Assembly (NCBI GenBank): GCA_014607495.2
Contig: CP053153.1
Location: forward strand, 14,508,001 to 14,572,000
Reading direction: 5' to 3'
Length of the DNA stretch: 64,000 bases
Source of the DNA: Carposina sasakii
Taxonomy: Eukaryota; Arthropoda; Insecta; Lepidoptera; Carposinidae
The notes under the pieces were generated by a model that saw only the letters and a list, made by a program, of their open reading frames with translations, had not been told where the DNA came from and made no database searches. Made by a program: the position numbers and the translations under genes. Positions 53,800 through 64,000 of the stretch are shown in pieces. Position 1 is the first letter of the stretch. Every line of letters starts with the position of its first letter.

Positions 53800-53981
53800 G
53801 AAAAGCACTATATTTTAACCTATCAACAATATTGGAGATGCAAGCCAGAGTTTTTCAGAATTTTCTCCATAGGTACTCGTACATACTTTCTGGAAAAATA
53901 AACTCTCGAGTCTCACATTTTGTAGATAGGTTTTCTGTAATGGGCTATTTTCTATTTATTTAGCATTTTGTTACATCCTGT
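53800..53981. mobile_element. MITE-C, degraded
   Basis: The right half is recognisable: ATACTTTCTGGAAAAATAAA, CTCGAGTCTCACATTTTGTA, TAGGTTTTCTGTAATGGGCT, TTTTGTTACATCCTG followed by TA. The left half is only weakly similar. Confidence 0.6.
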
Positions 53982-54540
53982 ACATATATCTATTTACATA
54001 AATGTATGTCACATCACTATAATATGTTGTTGGATTACATCATAGAGCAAAAGTTCCTATCTTCAAAAGAAATAACAAATCTATTCTGAAACTTCAAACA
54101 ACCAAACTTAAAATAAATTTACAAAAACCTCATTTTTTTCTTTATTTAAGGGTAATATTACCACGATTAAGATCTCTCGACACGTATCTCTCTCACTTCT
54201 GAAAAGTATTTTTTTCGTAATCAAAGTAGGCTTTTCTTAGTGAATTCTCAATAAGAGTTACTCACTCGGTTGAAAAAATTTTCATTTTCTTATTAATATT
54301 TTATAATAAGAGCTACATTTTTTACCATCCTTCCATAATCATTTTCCATAGTTAATATCGGATAATGCCAATTTTTTACATATACTAAATGGTTAGCAGC
54401 AGTAAAATAGTAATTATGCATTGTATAAAAATGCTATCAAATGACATCATGAGAATATATGAAAAGATAATAGTCAGTAGATTACATAATACTTAATAAT
54501 AAATGCAGTATTTAATACATTTTAAATTTTACTCGTACAC
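53982..54540. other. Unassigned AT-rich intronic spacer
   Basis: No supported feature. Confidence 0.35.
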
Positions 54541-54695
54541 GTCGCAGCTTTCATACTATAGGGGCACATCTCGAAAATTTTGTGATTCGAGTTTTTACAA
54601 TATTTGAATACAAAATCAACACGGCTACATCTTAAACGCATTTTTCCAATACTCATTTTTTTCGAGTTGTGCCCCTATAGTATGAAAGCTGCGAC
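54541..54695. mobile_element. Foldback element with perfect 28-nt arms
   Basis: 54541-54568 and 54668-54695 are exact inverted copies (outer GTCGCAGCTTTCATAC; inner TATAGGGGCACA). Pairing continues less perfectly into CTCGAAAA / TTTTTCGAG. 155 bp overall, non-coding, no relative in the window. Exact arms indicate recent insertion or selection for the hairpin; the superfamily is unassigned because no clear target duplication is visible. Confidence 0.75.
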
Positions 54696-56127
54696 ATATA
54701 CTTTGTGAGTAACCGCCATATTACGCTATTTAACCGGTGAAAAGGTTTATTGCTTTTCGCCTCAGAATCATGGGTATAATCACGCTCATTAGTGAAAAAA
54801 ATCAGACATCCACTTTTCAACTGCCAGCGTACTTGTTCCACGTGGTGAGCCTATCGTTGCTTTTCGGGCACAAATACTTCACAAAACTCACTACGAAAGT
54901 CATCGCTAGATGTTACAATTCAAAGAATATACTATCATGTTATGGGAGCTACGAAAATGCTACCTGTGACTCATATTAGACATAGTATTAGCTATCTCAT
55001 TTTCTAAATATAAAAGCTAGGATTTCATTTTAACGACAACGCTAAAATACTGGATTGTCGGCCAAATTGTCTAGTTTTTTGCAGCTTGGCGGAATAATTT
55101 TTATACAGGCCAAAATATATGGCGAGTATGCTGCTAGATTTAAAAAGTACGTTACCTATAATTACGCAGCGTATTTAATAACAACTCAATTAATATAGGT
55201 TACCTAAGTTTTCAGTTCGTATCGATTCTTCAAAGCACCCGAAGCTAAAACTGAAACTTAAAACCAAGAGACGTTTAATTTGATTAAATCAGCCCTACTT
55301 TAATGCTCATAATTGATTTTAATAAGTTTTATATCATCAAAACTGTATTCAAAGCTCACGATGTCACAGGCAAAAACGCATGTAAGTGCTTTAATATCTT
55401 ATAACGTTATAACACCCCGACATTTTTGCGTTGAGGGTTAAAATTTATCTCTACAAACAAGGTTTAGACCACTTAACTTAGCCAAATATAGTAAGTAAAC
55501 AGTTAGGATGGGGAATTAACATAATAATCGTTCTTGCATTGAAATATCATTGGGGTTTGTCCCACGATCATATCAGTCTGAGAGCCAATGCAGTTCATTT
55601 TAACAAGCACATCTTTGCGATTGCCGAAACAGGAATTAAATATAACCGTATAGACGATATTTAAAATGACGTAGTAGCTAGCGCCACAGCTGCGTGAAGG
55701 CATCGTCTTGCACTTTAAGCTCATTATTTTTGACCTTCTTCATTTGAGTCTTGACACACTTGACCCTAGACCATTTCTTGTGGATTTGCTTTAGTTGGCT
55801 TCCATTTTCAGGTTTGTTTCATATAGGAAGGAAAATGACTGTACCTACGCATCACTGCCCTTCATCTACGTGCGGATGTACTCGTAACAAAAACTACGAA
55901 AATACGAAGAACTTATCCACGAAATTTTTCGACATTTTTCCACATAGTATATCAATCAATCAATATGTTTATTTGCTATATGTGTGTATATACATGTTAT
56001 TATACAATTAAACAACTCAACTCACGGAATGTCAAAAATATTGCAAGCCAAAAAAAATTTGAGCTTTACTTTGGTATGCTTGGAGCAACTAACTTAAGAT
56101 TACTTTTCCGGAAACACAAGCTACATC
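54696..56127. other. Unassigned intronic spacer
   Basis: About 1.4 kb. Several open frames of 70-86 codons lack recognisable domains. TAGCTAGCGCCACAGCTG at about 55677 repeats a short motif seen elsewhere in the window. Confidence 0.3.
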
Positions 56128-56322
56128 GTCATTACATTATTATAAAACAAAGTCGCTTTCTGCTGTCTGTCCCTATATCCCAAACTAGGGAACGGATTTT
56201 GATCAGATTTATTTAATAGATAGAGTGATACACAAGGAAGGTTTATAATGTATAACTAGGGCCCGGCCCGGCTTCGCACGGGAGTAATGCACTCTCGCGC
56301 GGGCGAAGCCATGGGCGGCGGA
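56128..56322 (+). mobile_element. G2 repeat, diverged
   Basis: The 3' part CCCGGCCCGGCTTCGCACGG, GAGTAATGCACTCTCGCGCG, GGCGAAGCCATGGGCGGCGG, ATAG resembles the ends at 13627-13830 and 41246-41447. The 5' part is diverged (TATTATAAAACAAAGTCGC). Confidence 0.5.
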
Positions 56323-58032
56323 TAGTCTCAAATTAAATGAGGTTACACCATAGAATCAGTACTAAAATGGGGGCTAGTCATTATTTATTATAATCTATTA
56401 AATAGGTAAAATAAACAGTAAATAACATTACTTTGTAGGTAACACAAATAAGGGATCATGCATCACTCGCTAAGGCAAGACAATTCTATATAAAGAGCGG
56501 GTAAATATGTAACTGGATTGGCTTGTAAATTGTAAATTGCCGCTTTGTTCGTCTAGTCAGACTACTCAAACTGTGAACTACTTATATTCTATGGAGGTAT
56601 GTAATGTAATTACAAACATGTAAAGTCATTTACTTGTAGCCGTAAGGGCACGTAGTGACTTCTGACTTGTAGAGATCGCGCCAAAAGAGTAAAGTGTATA
56701 TTCATAAGTATTTAGTAAATTCCTATGCGTCTGTAAACTTTATAGCGCACCTTGGAGTGAAATTTGTAAACAGAAATAAATAATAGCTTCAAATTGTTGT
56801 AAAAGCCATCAACGTCAAAAGATCAACGTGAAAGCCTTAACCGATGATTTTATAGGCCTGAAATTACGAATGTGTGATCTTTGTTTATGTCTATGACGCG
56901 TAGGCATCCGATAAGAAAGGATTTTTCAAAATTCCCTCGGTGATGGAAATAATCTATAATACTTATGTAATCTACGTGAGAAATGTTCCTAAGTCTTCTA
57001 TTTCAGTAATTTCAAGCAGTTTTCATACATGGTTATCTTGCCATCCCTCCATCTGATACTTATATCATTGTAATTTGTACAAATATAGTTTATTGCGTTC
57101 ATGATGTCTTGACAATCACATAATAATCGAGTTATTGTTATGGCTTTCCATGATTTTATGATCATTTTTGTTGTTTATGATTGTTGAAGACAGGTTGGTT
57201 CTATTTTCAAGGTTTTATTCAATGTCATGTTATTATTTATGTTACAATATTATGTACAACTTGGACGATAAGCCTGGACCCGTCACGTTTAGACTCACTG
57301 CCTATTTCTACAACGCTGATCATGTGCAATGAGTTAGCACATTGATGTGTCTTCGAGAAACTGACGGTTAATAATAAAAGTCATTATCCTTAAAACATTG
57401 TGGTAAAATCAGATCAGATGGAATCACAGGGTTGTCACTGTAAACAAACAAAATATAACAAAAATATGTCTGACATATTGGACAATATGCTTTTCAGCCT
57501 TCATGACTTTAAACATATTTTTACATGTACTTGACGTTTTGGCGGCAAAAATAGCGAACAATCTTGTAATTGCATCACAAATCAACTCGCTATCTTATAT
57601 CACGTCGGGGATAATTTCGATAAAGACGTATTGGTCCCTTAAGTAGGTGAAGGTCCAAAAGTGCAAAGGTCATACAGACAGACACACTTAAAGCTACACC
57701 TTTAACACTAACCGCTATGAGAATTAGATCAAGAGTGTAGTGCAAATGTTTTCCGTCGTACAATAGGTGACATGTAAAGTGATACCGTCGGTGTTTTATC
57801 GTAGGGTAAGTGTGGTGATGGATTATTTGTTGTTGTGGATAGGTTGTACAGTAAGAATGCACCTGGTCAGTGTTACAAAGGTGACACGAGCACGAGCGGT
57901 GCGAACTTTAATCTTGAGTCAGGAGCATCAACACAAACTTCTGCGTGAGTTTACACCGGATGTTTGTATATTTCGTAGCGTTTCTAAAAATTTATTTGAA
58001 AGTGGTAACCCTGAAAAAATCGTGGGATTAAC
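56323..58032. other. Unassigned intronic spacer
   Basis: About 1.7 kb; no supported gene, RNA or repeat family. Confidence 0.35.
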
Positions 58033-58148
58033 GGGTTGGTGGGACTTTCGGTCTATTTTGTCACAAAAGGAGGCCCTGCTGCATACCTCCCGAAAATCCT
58101 TAATCGCCTCTTACTATACCCACGTGCAGATATGGGTTGAGCTATTCT
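58033..58148 (-). mobile_element. SINE-A 5' half, diverged
   Basis: GGTTGGTGGGACTTTCGGTC, TATTTTGTCACAAAAGGAGG, CCTGCTGCATACCTCCCGAA, TCCTTAATCGCCTC, ACCCACGTGCAGATATGGGT. It accounts for the C-terminal third of a 127-codon open frame here, so that frame is not a gene. Confidence 0.65.
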
Positions 58149-59469
58149 AATTTGAATTTAGAGTTTCTGTATTTTGTGACTCAGCTAGTAGATGCAAAGA
58201 GTCTTTACTCTATGTTCCTAATTTAAATCTATGACAGTGAGCATCTAATGCACTGACCATTGCACTTTGTTCGGTTAACAATAGTGCGGTTACTCACTAG
58301 TTCTGTTCCACCAATAGGCAGTATTATTAGAATAGCGTAGTGTATACGCGCCGTTATATTTATAGCGTGCCGGATTCGACTGGGCCATAGTGTGGTTAAA
58401 ATGCAGTGGGTGAACTTTGAGCTTAACGTTTCAATACTAGACTTTATAATGTGGCCCCAAAATATAGCCCGAAACGTAGCAAAATTGTTTTTCTTGTGTG
58501 TCCAGTTAACCTGCACAAATATGCAAACAAGAAACGGTATCCTAACTAAAATAGGAGTTAATGATATAACCTCAATTTGTTGATCCAGGTACCCTTAGAC
58601 TTTTCCATACAAAATGTAGATACATCGAATAAACTTTCTATTGACGTCTCAACATTATGCTTATGTGGAGTATCTTAGATACCTAGATAAAATTCTACTG
58701 TAAATATATGTATAGGTTCTAGCTTCATTTCGATTTTCCATAGATGCAATAACAGTAATGTGAAAGTAAACTTGACCAGCTGTTAGCAATGAAACATTAT
58801 TTACTCTATGTCCAGTAACTCATCTCTTCAGCGAAGCTAATCTTCGTTTCGTCGGCGCCGGAGTGTTTCGGAGGGCCCGGCCGGGAGGACTCAAGAGCCT
58901 CTTTGTTTTTCAAGTTTTCGAAGTACTTTCTAATGATATCATTAATTTGTTCGCCACTTGACCATATTATTGACTTATCATCGTATTATAAATGGTGATA
59001 TGTAGATTACGACAGTGAAAACAATGTTTTATTTCAGGAATGATAATGCTATTGCTAGTAAACTTCTTCGCTAGTGAATTACTTAAAAAAATATTAGTTT
59101 ATCTTATTTATATAGGTAATTCATATATGCCTTGCTATAATGGCTGTAGAATATTACTTGTATATATACAAGTGTAAAATACTTTGAAACACGCGTAAGT
59201 CTATGAAGCCTATTAAATTGTTACTGGGTATAATCGCGAACCACAAAAAGTGTTGTGCCACGCTTCGCCGCATCGACTGTCGATTTCATTCGAATTAATC
59301 ATACTAACTAGAAAACTTTTTAAATTATATTTTTGCAATAAAATTTAGGCTGTTAAATAGATAGGTTATTAAACTTTTAGTAGCCATTAGAGCTCTTTTG
59401 TTAGCTCAACTTGTTAGTGTTATTTACCTACTTTCTAGATATCATGTTATAAAAGTTGACAAGTTAGGC
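58149..59469. other. Unassigned intronic spacer
   Basis: About 1.3 kb. 58840-58910 is GC-rich (GCGCCGGAGTG, GGGCCCGGCCGGGAGG) and appears once. No repeat family recognised. Confidence 0.3.
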
Positions 59470-59572
59470 TAGGTCATCTGAGAGAACGCTCCTGAGTTTT
59501 ATATTCGACTCTTCTCTCTTAGATGCAGTTTATAATAATATATTCTAGTGAAACTTCGCATCAGCACTGGAA
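59470..59572 (+). repeat. Repeat-I tail, diverged
   Basis: CATCTGAGAGAACGCTCCTG, AGTTTTATATTCGACTCTTC, ATGCAGTTTATAAT, ATTCTAGTGAAACTTCGCAT, CAGCACT. Tail half only. Confidence 0.6.
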
Positions 59573-60821
59573 ACTATAGATAAAAATCTAATCTGATTGA
59601 TTATTATTCTTTATATTTATATTTGATTATATTCTTTTTGTGCTTACGTTTCATAGATATTGTTTTTATTTTATGGACTTTACAGTGGCTTGGTATCCCT
59701 ACACTGTATTATTGTAAAGTTTTTGAACTCAAATAAATAAATAAATGTGTGTTTAAATACATACATTACATAAAGGTCATCCCCAAGGAAGAGGGCAGAG
59801 GTGTGTTTAAATAAATAAATGAAATATCTATAAGTGTTCCTAGGACATGATGACCACTGATTGACCCCGTCATGTCTAGCCGTGGTCAGACGATCGCTGA
59901 CCGAAATCAGACCGCGGCTAATTTTTACCTTTTTACTCAGATTTGACTTGACCGTGAATAAGTTTTTAGGATTAACTAATTTCGCTATTTTGCAGCCAAT
60001 GGGTCACACCAACGTTTTTTGTCATCATCATATTAAAAAAAAGATGTATTTCGAGATTGTTATATTTTTTCCATCTTCACAGATGATTGAGATATGAAAC
60101 GTTAAATTACGGCCTCTGCAGCTAGGCGGCTAACGTGTAGCATAATCTTGCGTACTCACATATTATATTGACCTTTTACACACTCGCAATTTCGTTATAT
60201 CCAAATTCCATTGTTTTTCAATAGTGAATTATTAAAATAAAATAATTAATAAATATATTTGTCCCTTTATGTACTTAACTGCAGTAAAAAGAACTCAAAA
60301 AATAGTTTTTTTTTTGCGGGCGCGACTCGCGCGGCTTTGCGTCTGTGCAGTAGCATACGAAAAAGCGATGAACTTTACAACACTCTCTCTTCAGAAATTC
60401 TAGATCCATTTTAATTGTTTCGCAAACGCGATACCATCATAGTTTATAGGTATTTTTTTTCTTTTCAAATAAATGATATTTACTGTATATTTAAATTAAA
60501 TCGAGTATTTAAGGTTTGTCACACGTTGATCTAAATTACCGTTTTTGCAAGCAGAAAACGATTAGTTTAAAAGTTTCGTAATAAGTTCACTAACACTAGC
60601 GCCAGTGAGATAGTAGGTAATTAGTCGCGCGCTCACGGCCGCGGCTTCCGGTGAAAAAAAACGCAGTCACAACAAACGCGACTGTACAGACAAAAGTGCC
60701 GTAATGTGACACCTGCTAGGGATGGATTTTGTCGATAAAAAATTATCTTGTGTATCGAGATTTTTTGGTGAATTGTAAAGAATATAGAACTTTCAATTTT
60801 TTTAAATATACTCGTAAGTAA
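59573..60821. other. Unassigned intronic spacer
   Basis: About 1.25 kb without supported features. 60318-60350 (GCGGGCGCGACTCGCGCGGC) and 60620-60655 are short GC-rich patches. Confidence 0.3.
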
Positions 60822-60930
60822 AATTATTAATAAAGAAATGGAAAAAAATCTTCTACCGAGTGGGAATCGAACCCTGCATGCATGAATGCAAAGGTTGTGG
60901 GTTCGATTCATTTCTTTATTAATAATTTTA
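60822..60930. mobile_element. SINE-D head-to-head inverted pair
   Basis: A reverse SINE-D 3' part (AAATTATTAATAAAGAAATG, GGAATCGAACCC, 60822-60875) meets a forward 3' part (GGTTGTGGGTTCGATT, CATTTCTTTATTAATAATTT, 60890-60930). Both are reduced to box B plus tail. The sequence can fold into a near-complete hairpin. Confidence 0.7.
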
Positions 60931-61599
60931 TGATATATAATAAAATAAGATAAATTAACAAAAACACTTCTCCATAATACTCGTAAGTGTCAAAGAGTGG
61001 GTTGAAAAATTACAAGTCTGTAAGTACTAACTTTGGGATGTACCTATATATTCGGTACGTATGTATTACCTGCTTTTATTATTTATTAGTACTAAATTAA
61101 AATATAGACATGTGTATATATCGGATAAAAAAATATTATAAATTACATTATAGCCTAGTTACACTGATCTAGAATTACAAAATATTATCCATACGAGTAT
61201 GACCGAACCAACCCACATAACACAAATGAAAGTGATGAAAACTTTTATAATCTTCCAAATCATGATTTATGTAACTATCGATATTTCACAGCCCATCACT
61301 GTTGCGGGAAATTTAAAATAATATCCAGATTTGTTTGCTAAATATAGGTTAATTTTATTATTGATGCTTTAAGCAGTTTTTTCCTCGGTTTTTTTATAGC
61401 CCCGCCCTCCGGTGAGACGTTAGAAACTGTCTGGGAGTGTTTAGATAAGAATATTAATGATTGTTGACGTTATATTTAGATAGGTGGAGCCCTAAATCCT
61501 ATGGATTTGACTTTGTGTGTAAACTTTTAGTTTTAAATGTTTCGTGCAGCTTTTAAAGAAACGATTTAGGTTATACTAGCTTAGCTGACATTATTCTTG
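60931..61599. other. Unassigned AT-rich intronic spacer
   Basis: No supported feature. Confidence 0.35.
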
Positions 61600-61803
61600 T
61601 GCTGAAGCGGGTCTTCACTAGTATACATGAGCTGCATCTCAGTCCATGCATGTCGTAAGAGTCTAATAAAGAAATCAGGCATTCTCTTGGGCAATAACTT
61701 GGCTCTTATAATTTACATCTGTCCCCGTTATTCTACATGTGGCTGAGGGATCTCGTTTATGATCTTGCAGTTCTAACTAAGTAACACAGCCGTGTCTATA
61801 TGT
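61600..61803 (-). repeat. Repeat-I, full length
   Basis: Reverse orientation. Head ACACGGCTGTGTTACTTAGT, TAGAACTGCAAGATC, middle, then TTGCCCAAGAGAATGCCTGA, GACTCTTACGACATGCATGG, ATGCAGCTCATG, CTAGTGAAGACCCGCTTCAG. About 204 bp; with 42057-42263 it gives the full extent of the family. Confidence 0.65.
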
Positions 61804-62040
61804 ATGTAAATTAGCCTTAATTTTGAAATTTTATAAATAAATCTGCTGCTATATAATTGGTCCATTGATGCCCACATAATATTAAACAATATACCTAAAG
61901 CAGATACTATAACCGTACTATTAAAACACCATAAAATATTAATATAGTATTGGTAGCCATTTATATAATTTACACGGTACTTTTGGATACCTACTGATAC
62001 CACAATCGTAAATCTGAAGCAGAAGCCCAAACATATAAGC

Positions 62041-62371
62041 TACTTGTGGACGCCCGCGACTCCGTCCGCGTGTACTAAAGAAAAATTAAAATGGCGTAAT
62101 TATCCGGGATAAAAATATTTTCCCGGGATAAAAAGTAGCCTGTATGTTAAGTGGAACCTGTCACAATATATTCCTGAAAACTGCATCGAAATCGATTCAG
62201 CCGTTTCTGAGATTAGCGTGCACAAACGCACACAGACAAACAGACAAACCGACAAAAATTCCAAAAAGCATCTTATACTATTGCGTTGATAAATGTGTCC
62301 TATAATATTTTTTTCTCATATATCTTCCATGTACAGACAGCGATCCGTTACATTTTTATTATATGTATAAA
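62041..62371 (-). mobile_element. Helitron-G copy
   Basis: The minus strand runs from TTATACATATAATAAAAATG (TC start mutated) to CGGACGGAGTCGCGGGCGTC, CACAAGTAG (CTAG end mutated). About 331 bp. Both ends are damaged. Confidence 0.75.
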
Positions 62372-62637
62372 TCACCTCATTAGGACACCTTGGGGGTGTC
62401 CAGTCACGTTTTAACTATTGCTACTGTTTTTACTATTTTACGAGATTGCTATTAAAGTAAAGGGGTTCTTGTAGTACCTATTGGTAGATACCCTGGTGAA
62501 GCTAATAGGTGCCTCTGAAACAACCACCAAGGAATAAAAATGGTTCATGGTTGAAAATGAATTTAATCCATGAACCATCGAGTATGTATGAAGAATTTAA
62601 TATACCTATGTGGATGAGACGAGGGAGATATCTCTGG

Positions 62638-62700
62638 AATGTACTAAATGGAGATATATAGTCTGTGCCTACCCCTATGGGAAATAAGCATGGGGCTATG
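62638..62700 (+). repeat. Dispersed repeat end shared with 19921-19985
   Basis: TGTACTAAATGGAGATATAT, AGTCTGTGCC, AAGCATGGGGCTATG. It lies directly 5' of a SINE-A copy. Confidence 0.45.
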
Positions 62701-62728
62701 TATGTATGTACTCACCTTACGATAACTC

Positions 62729-62976
62729 CCGCGTGGTGCCGACAGAGTAGAGTTTGTACCACCCCTGCCTGCCCGTGGATATCGTACGAATTAAGGTTTC
62801 CGGGAGGTGGGCAGCAGCGCCTCCCGTACTCACAACATAGTCCGAAAATCACACTGCGGTCACCAACCCGCCTGCCCAGCATGGTGACTATGGGCAAAAC
62901 CCCCCTGTGACTATGGCCTTGTGGCGTGCCCTGGGGGAGACCAACGTCTAGCAGTAGGCTGAAGAAGAAGAAGAAG
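62729..62976 (+). mobile_element. SINE-A, full length
   Basis: CCGCGTGGTGCCGACAGAGT to GGCTGAAGAAGAAGAAGAAG. The tail has a small deletion (GGGGGAGACCAACGTCTAGC, AGTAGGCTG) relative to other copies. Confidence 0.85.
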
Positions 62977-63268
62977 ATTTATCCTGAAACTCTAGTATAG
63001 TCACTGTATTTCAGTGAGACATATCCCCTGTAAGAATATCTTTATTTAAAGTAGAAGAGATTGATAGTGTTGTAAAATAGTAACGAGCTATCAAACTTTA
63101 AAAATCCTCAAAGTAGAAAGAACTCGTAAATTTCGGAATGCATCCTACTGAATAAACAAAATGGACTTAAAATTAATCACGCTTGATACTTATGAATTAT
63201 AGCTACTATTAATGAAGTTATTATAGCTTTAATTTACTTAAGATATAGTAAAATATATGAGTGTGAAG
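62977..63268. other. Unassigned intronic spacer
   Basis: No supported feature. Confidence 0.35.
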
Positions 63269-63748
63269 TAGCTTTGCTAATCTATTCCGGTCCGATCCCT
63301 TAAACTAATCCCTTTTTACTTTAAATCCACAACAAATTCCGGTCTGATACGAAAACAATTTTTAGATTCCTGTCCGATCCTGTGGAGTTCTTTTCTAATG
63401 TGTAAGGTCAGAAAGTAAAATGGGAAATAAAAAAATAAAAAATTTACAAGTTGTTTTATTGAATAACGAATAAGTTAAGAAAAAAAATAAGAATTAGTAA
63501 AATAGTCTCGATCTCTTAGTAAAAATCAACAATCATTCGAAAAACAATATTGTATGTGTCTACTGTTTTACTTGCTGACAGTACTAAAAATCATTGAGAA
63601 GACACACGGGATCAGAATGGAATACAAAATAAATGAAATATTCATCTGATCCACGACGGGATCGGATAGGAATAAAATTAAATAAAACGGATCATTTTCG
63701 AAATCACTTGCTGGGATCGGAACGGAATAGATCAATTTGTTAAAGCTA
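63269..63748. mobile_element. Inverted-repeat element with three motif copies per arm
   Basis: The left end TAGCTTTG...CTATTCCGGTCCGATCCC pairs with the right end GGGATCGGAACGGAATAG...TTAAAGCTA. Inside each arm a 15-16 nt word, ATTCCGGTCCGATCC-like, is repeated: left 63284-63299, 63336-63350, 63366-63380; right, inverted, 63608-63623, 63658-63673, 63713-63728. About 480 bp, non-coding. Repeated subterminal motifs in opposite orientation are typical of transposase-binding arrays in non-autonomous DNA transposons. Superfamily unassigned; no other copy in the window. Confidence 0.7.
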
Positions 63749-64000
63749 AAGAGTAACGTCGCAAGGTTTATTAGGGGCCGTGAAGAAACTATACTTTCAT
63801 AGAAAAAACATGATGTCGAAATTTTTAGGAAAAGTAATATTTTTCCAGATTGAAAAGTAGCCTATGTCATTTCTCAGGATTTTTAAATAATTTAAATTTA
63901 TTTTGAACCCCGGGAATAGAGCTTACTACTAATACAGGGTACACGAAGTTATAATATTTGTTGAGATCAAATGAAATCCACCTATCCAAAGAGACCGCGT
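63749..64000. other. Window end, unassigned
   Basis: No supported feature. ATACAGGGTACACGAAG at about 63934 begins like a MITE-B or MITE-C end but the rest is cut off or unrelated. Confidence 0.3.

Larger units (their letters stand above)
34650..64000 (+). other. vn: Putative first intron of vn (open to the right)
   Basis: It begins with the GTGAGT donor after codon phase 1. No downstream exon with Ig or EGF cysteine patterns was recognised on the + strand, so the intron is probably at least 29 kb. Large first introns are common in developmental signalling genes, so it may hold enhancers. The interval 34650-38785 is nearly free of mobile DNA. An unrecognised small exon inside cannot be excluded. 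Confidence 0.45.

Noticed and set aside
57767..58150. 127-codon open frame
   Set aside because: Its last third is a reverse SINE-A fragment (58033-58148), so the frame is not a conserved gene.
1..64000. Prokaryotic-style operon, phage or endogenous virus
   Set aside because: No operon-like gene packing, no capsid, envelope or polymerase open frames; all retroelement coding seen is non-LTR LINE C-termini.

Overview
This is eukaryotic nuclear DNA, most likely from a moth or butterfly (Lepidoptera). It is roughly two-thirds A+T by eye, has no dense coding, and is packed with short mobile elements of kinds typical of lepidopteran genomes. These include tRNA-headed SINEs, short TA-flanked MITEs ending CAGGGTG, small Helitrons (TC...CTAG inserted between A and T), hAT-type elements with 8-bp duplications, and decayed 3' ends of several LINE clades. 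No bacterial, organellar or viral gene organisation is visible. The species cannot be named from this window.

One convincing protein-coding exon is present, at 34235-34649 on the + strand. It encodes a signal peptide followed by a cysteine-containing region that resembles the N-terminal region of neuregulin-type EGF-receptor ligands; the likely insect gene is vein (vn). The exon ends at a good GTGAGT splice donor in phase 1. No later exon (Ig or EGF domain) was recognised, so 34650-64000 is probably the first intron and 1-34159 is upstream sequence. Just upstream sit a TCAGTC initiator with a correctly spaced downstream promoter element (34158-34191) and a three-codon upstream ORF whose stop overlaps the main ATG (34227-34238).

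Layout: 1-31.2 kb is a repeat-dense upstream region holding most MITE-B, SINE, Repeat-F, Helitron and hAT copies. From 31.2 to 38.8 kb, centred on the exon, there is almost no recognisable mobile DNA. From 38.8 to 64 kb (putative intron) repeats resume, with MITE-C copies, Helitrons, LINE relics and several unusual inverted-repeat elements, including one at the right edge with three motif copies per arm.

Repeat family names are local to this annotation. SINE-A has an RTE-like 3' tail. MITE-B is about 380 bp and MITE-C about 260 bp; both carry CAGGGTG ends and TA flanks. SINE-D, SINE-E and SINE-J have tRNA-like heads. Repeat-F has a tail shared with a LINE relic. Helitron-G and its relative G2 end in CTAG-like termini. 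Hairpin-H is a short foldback, Repeat-I a unit of about 200 bp, Repeat-K a short fragment and LINE-L a LINE 3' UTR. Two apparent parasite-host pairings can be read directly: SINE-A with an RTE-type LINE, and Repeat-F with a second LINE clade.
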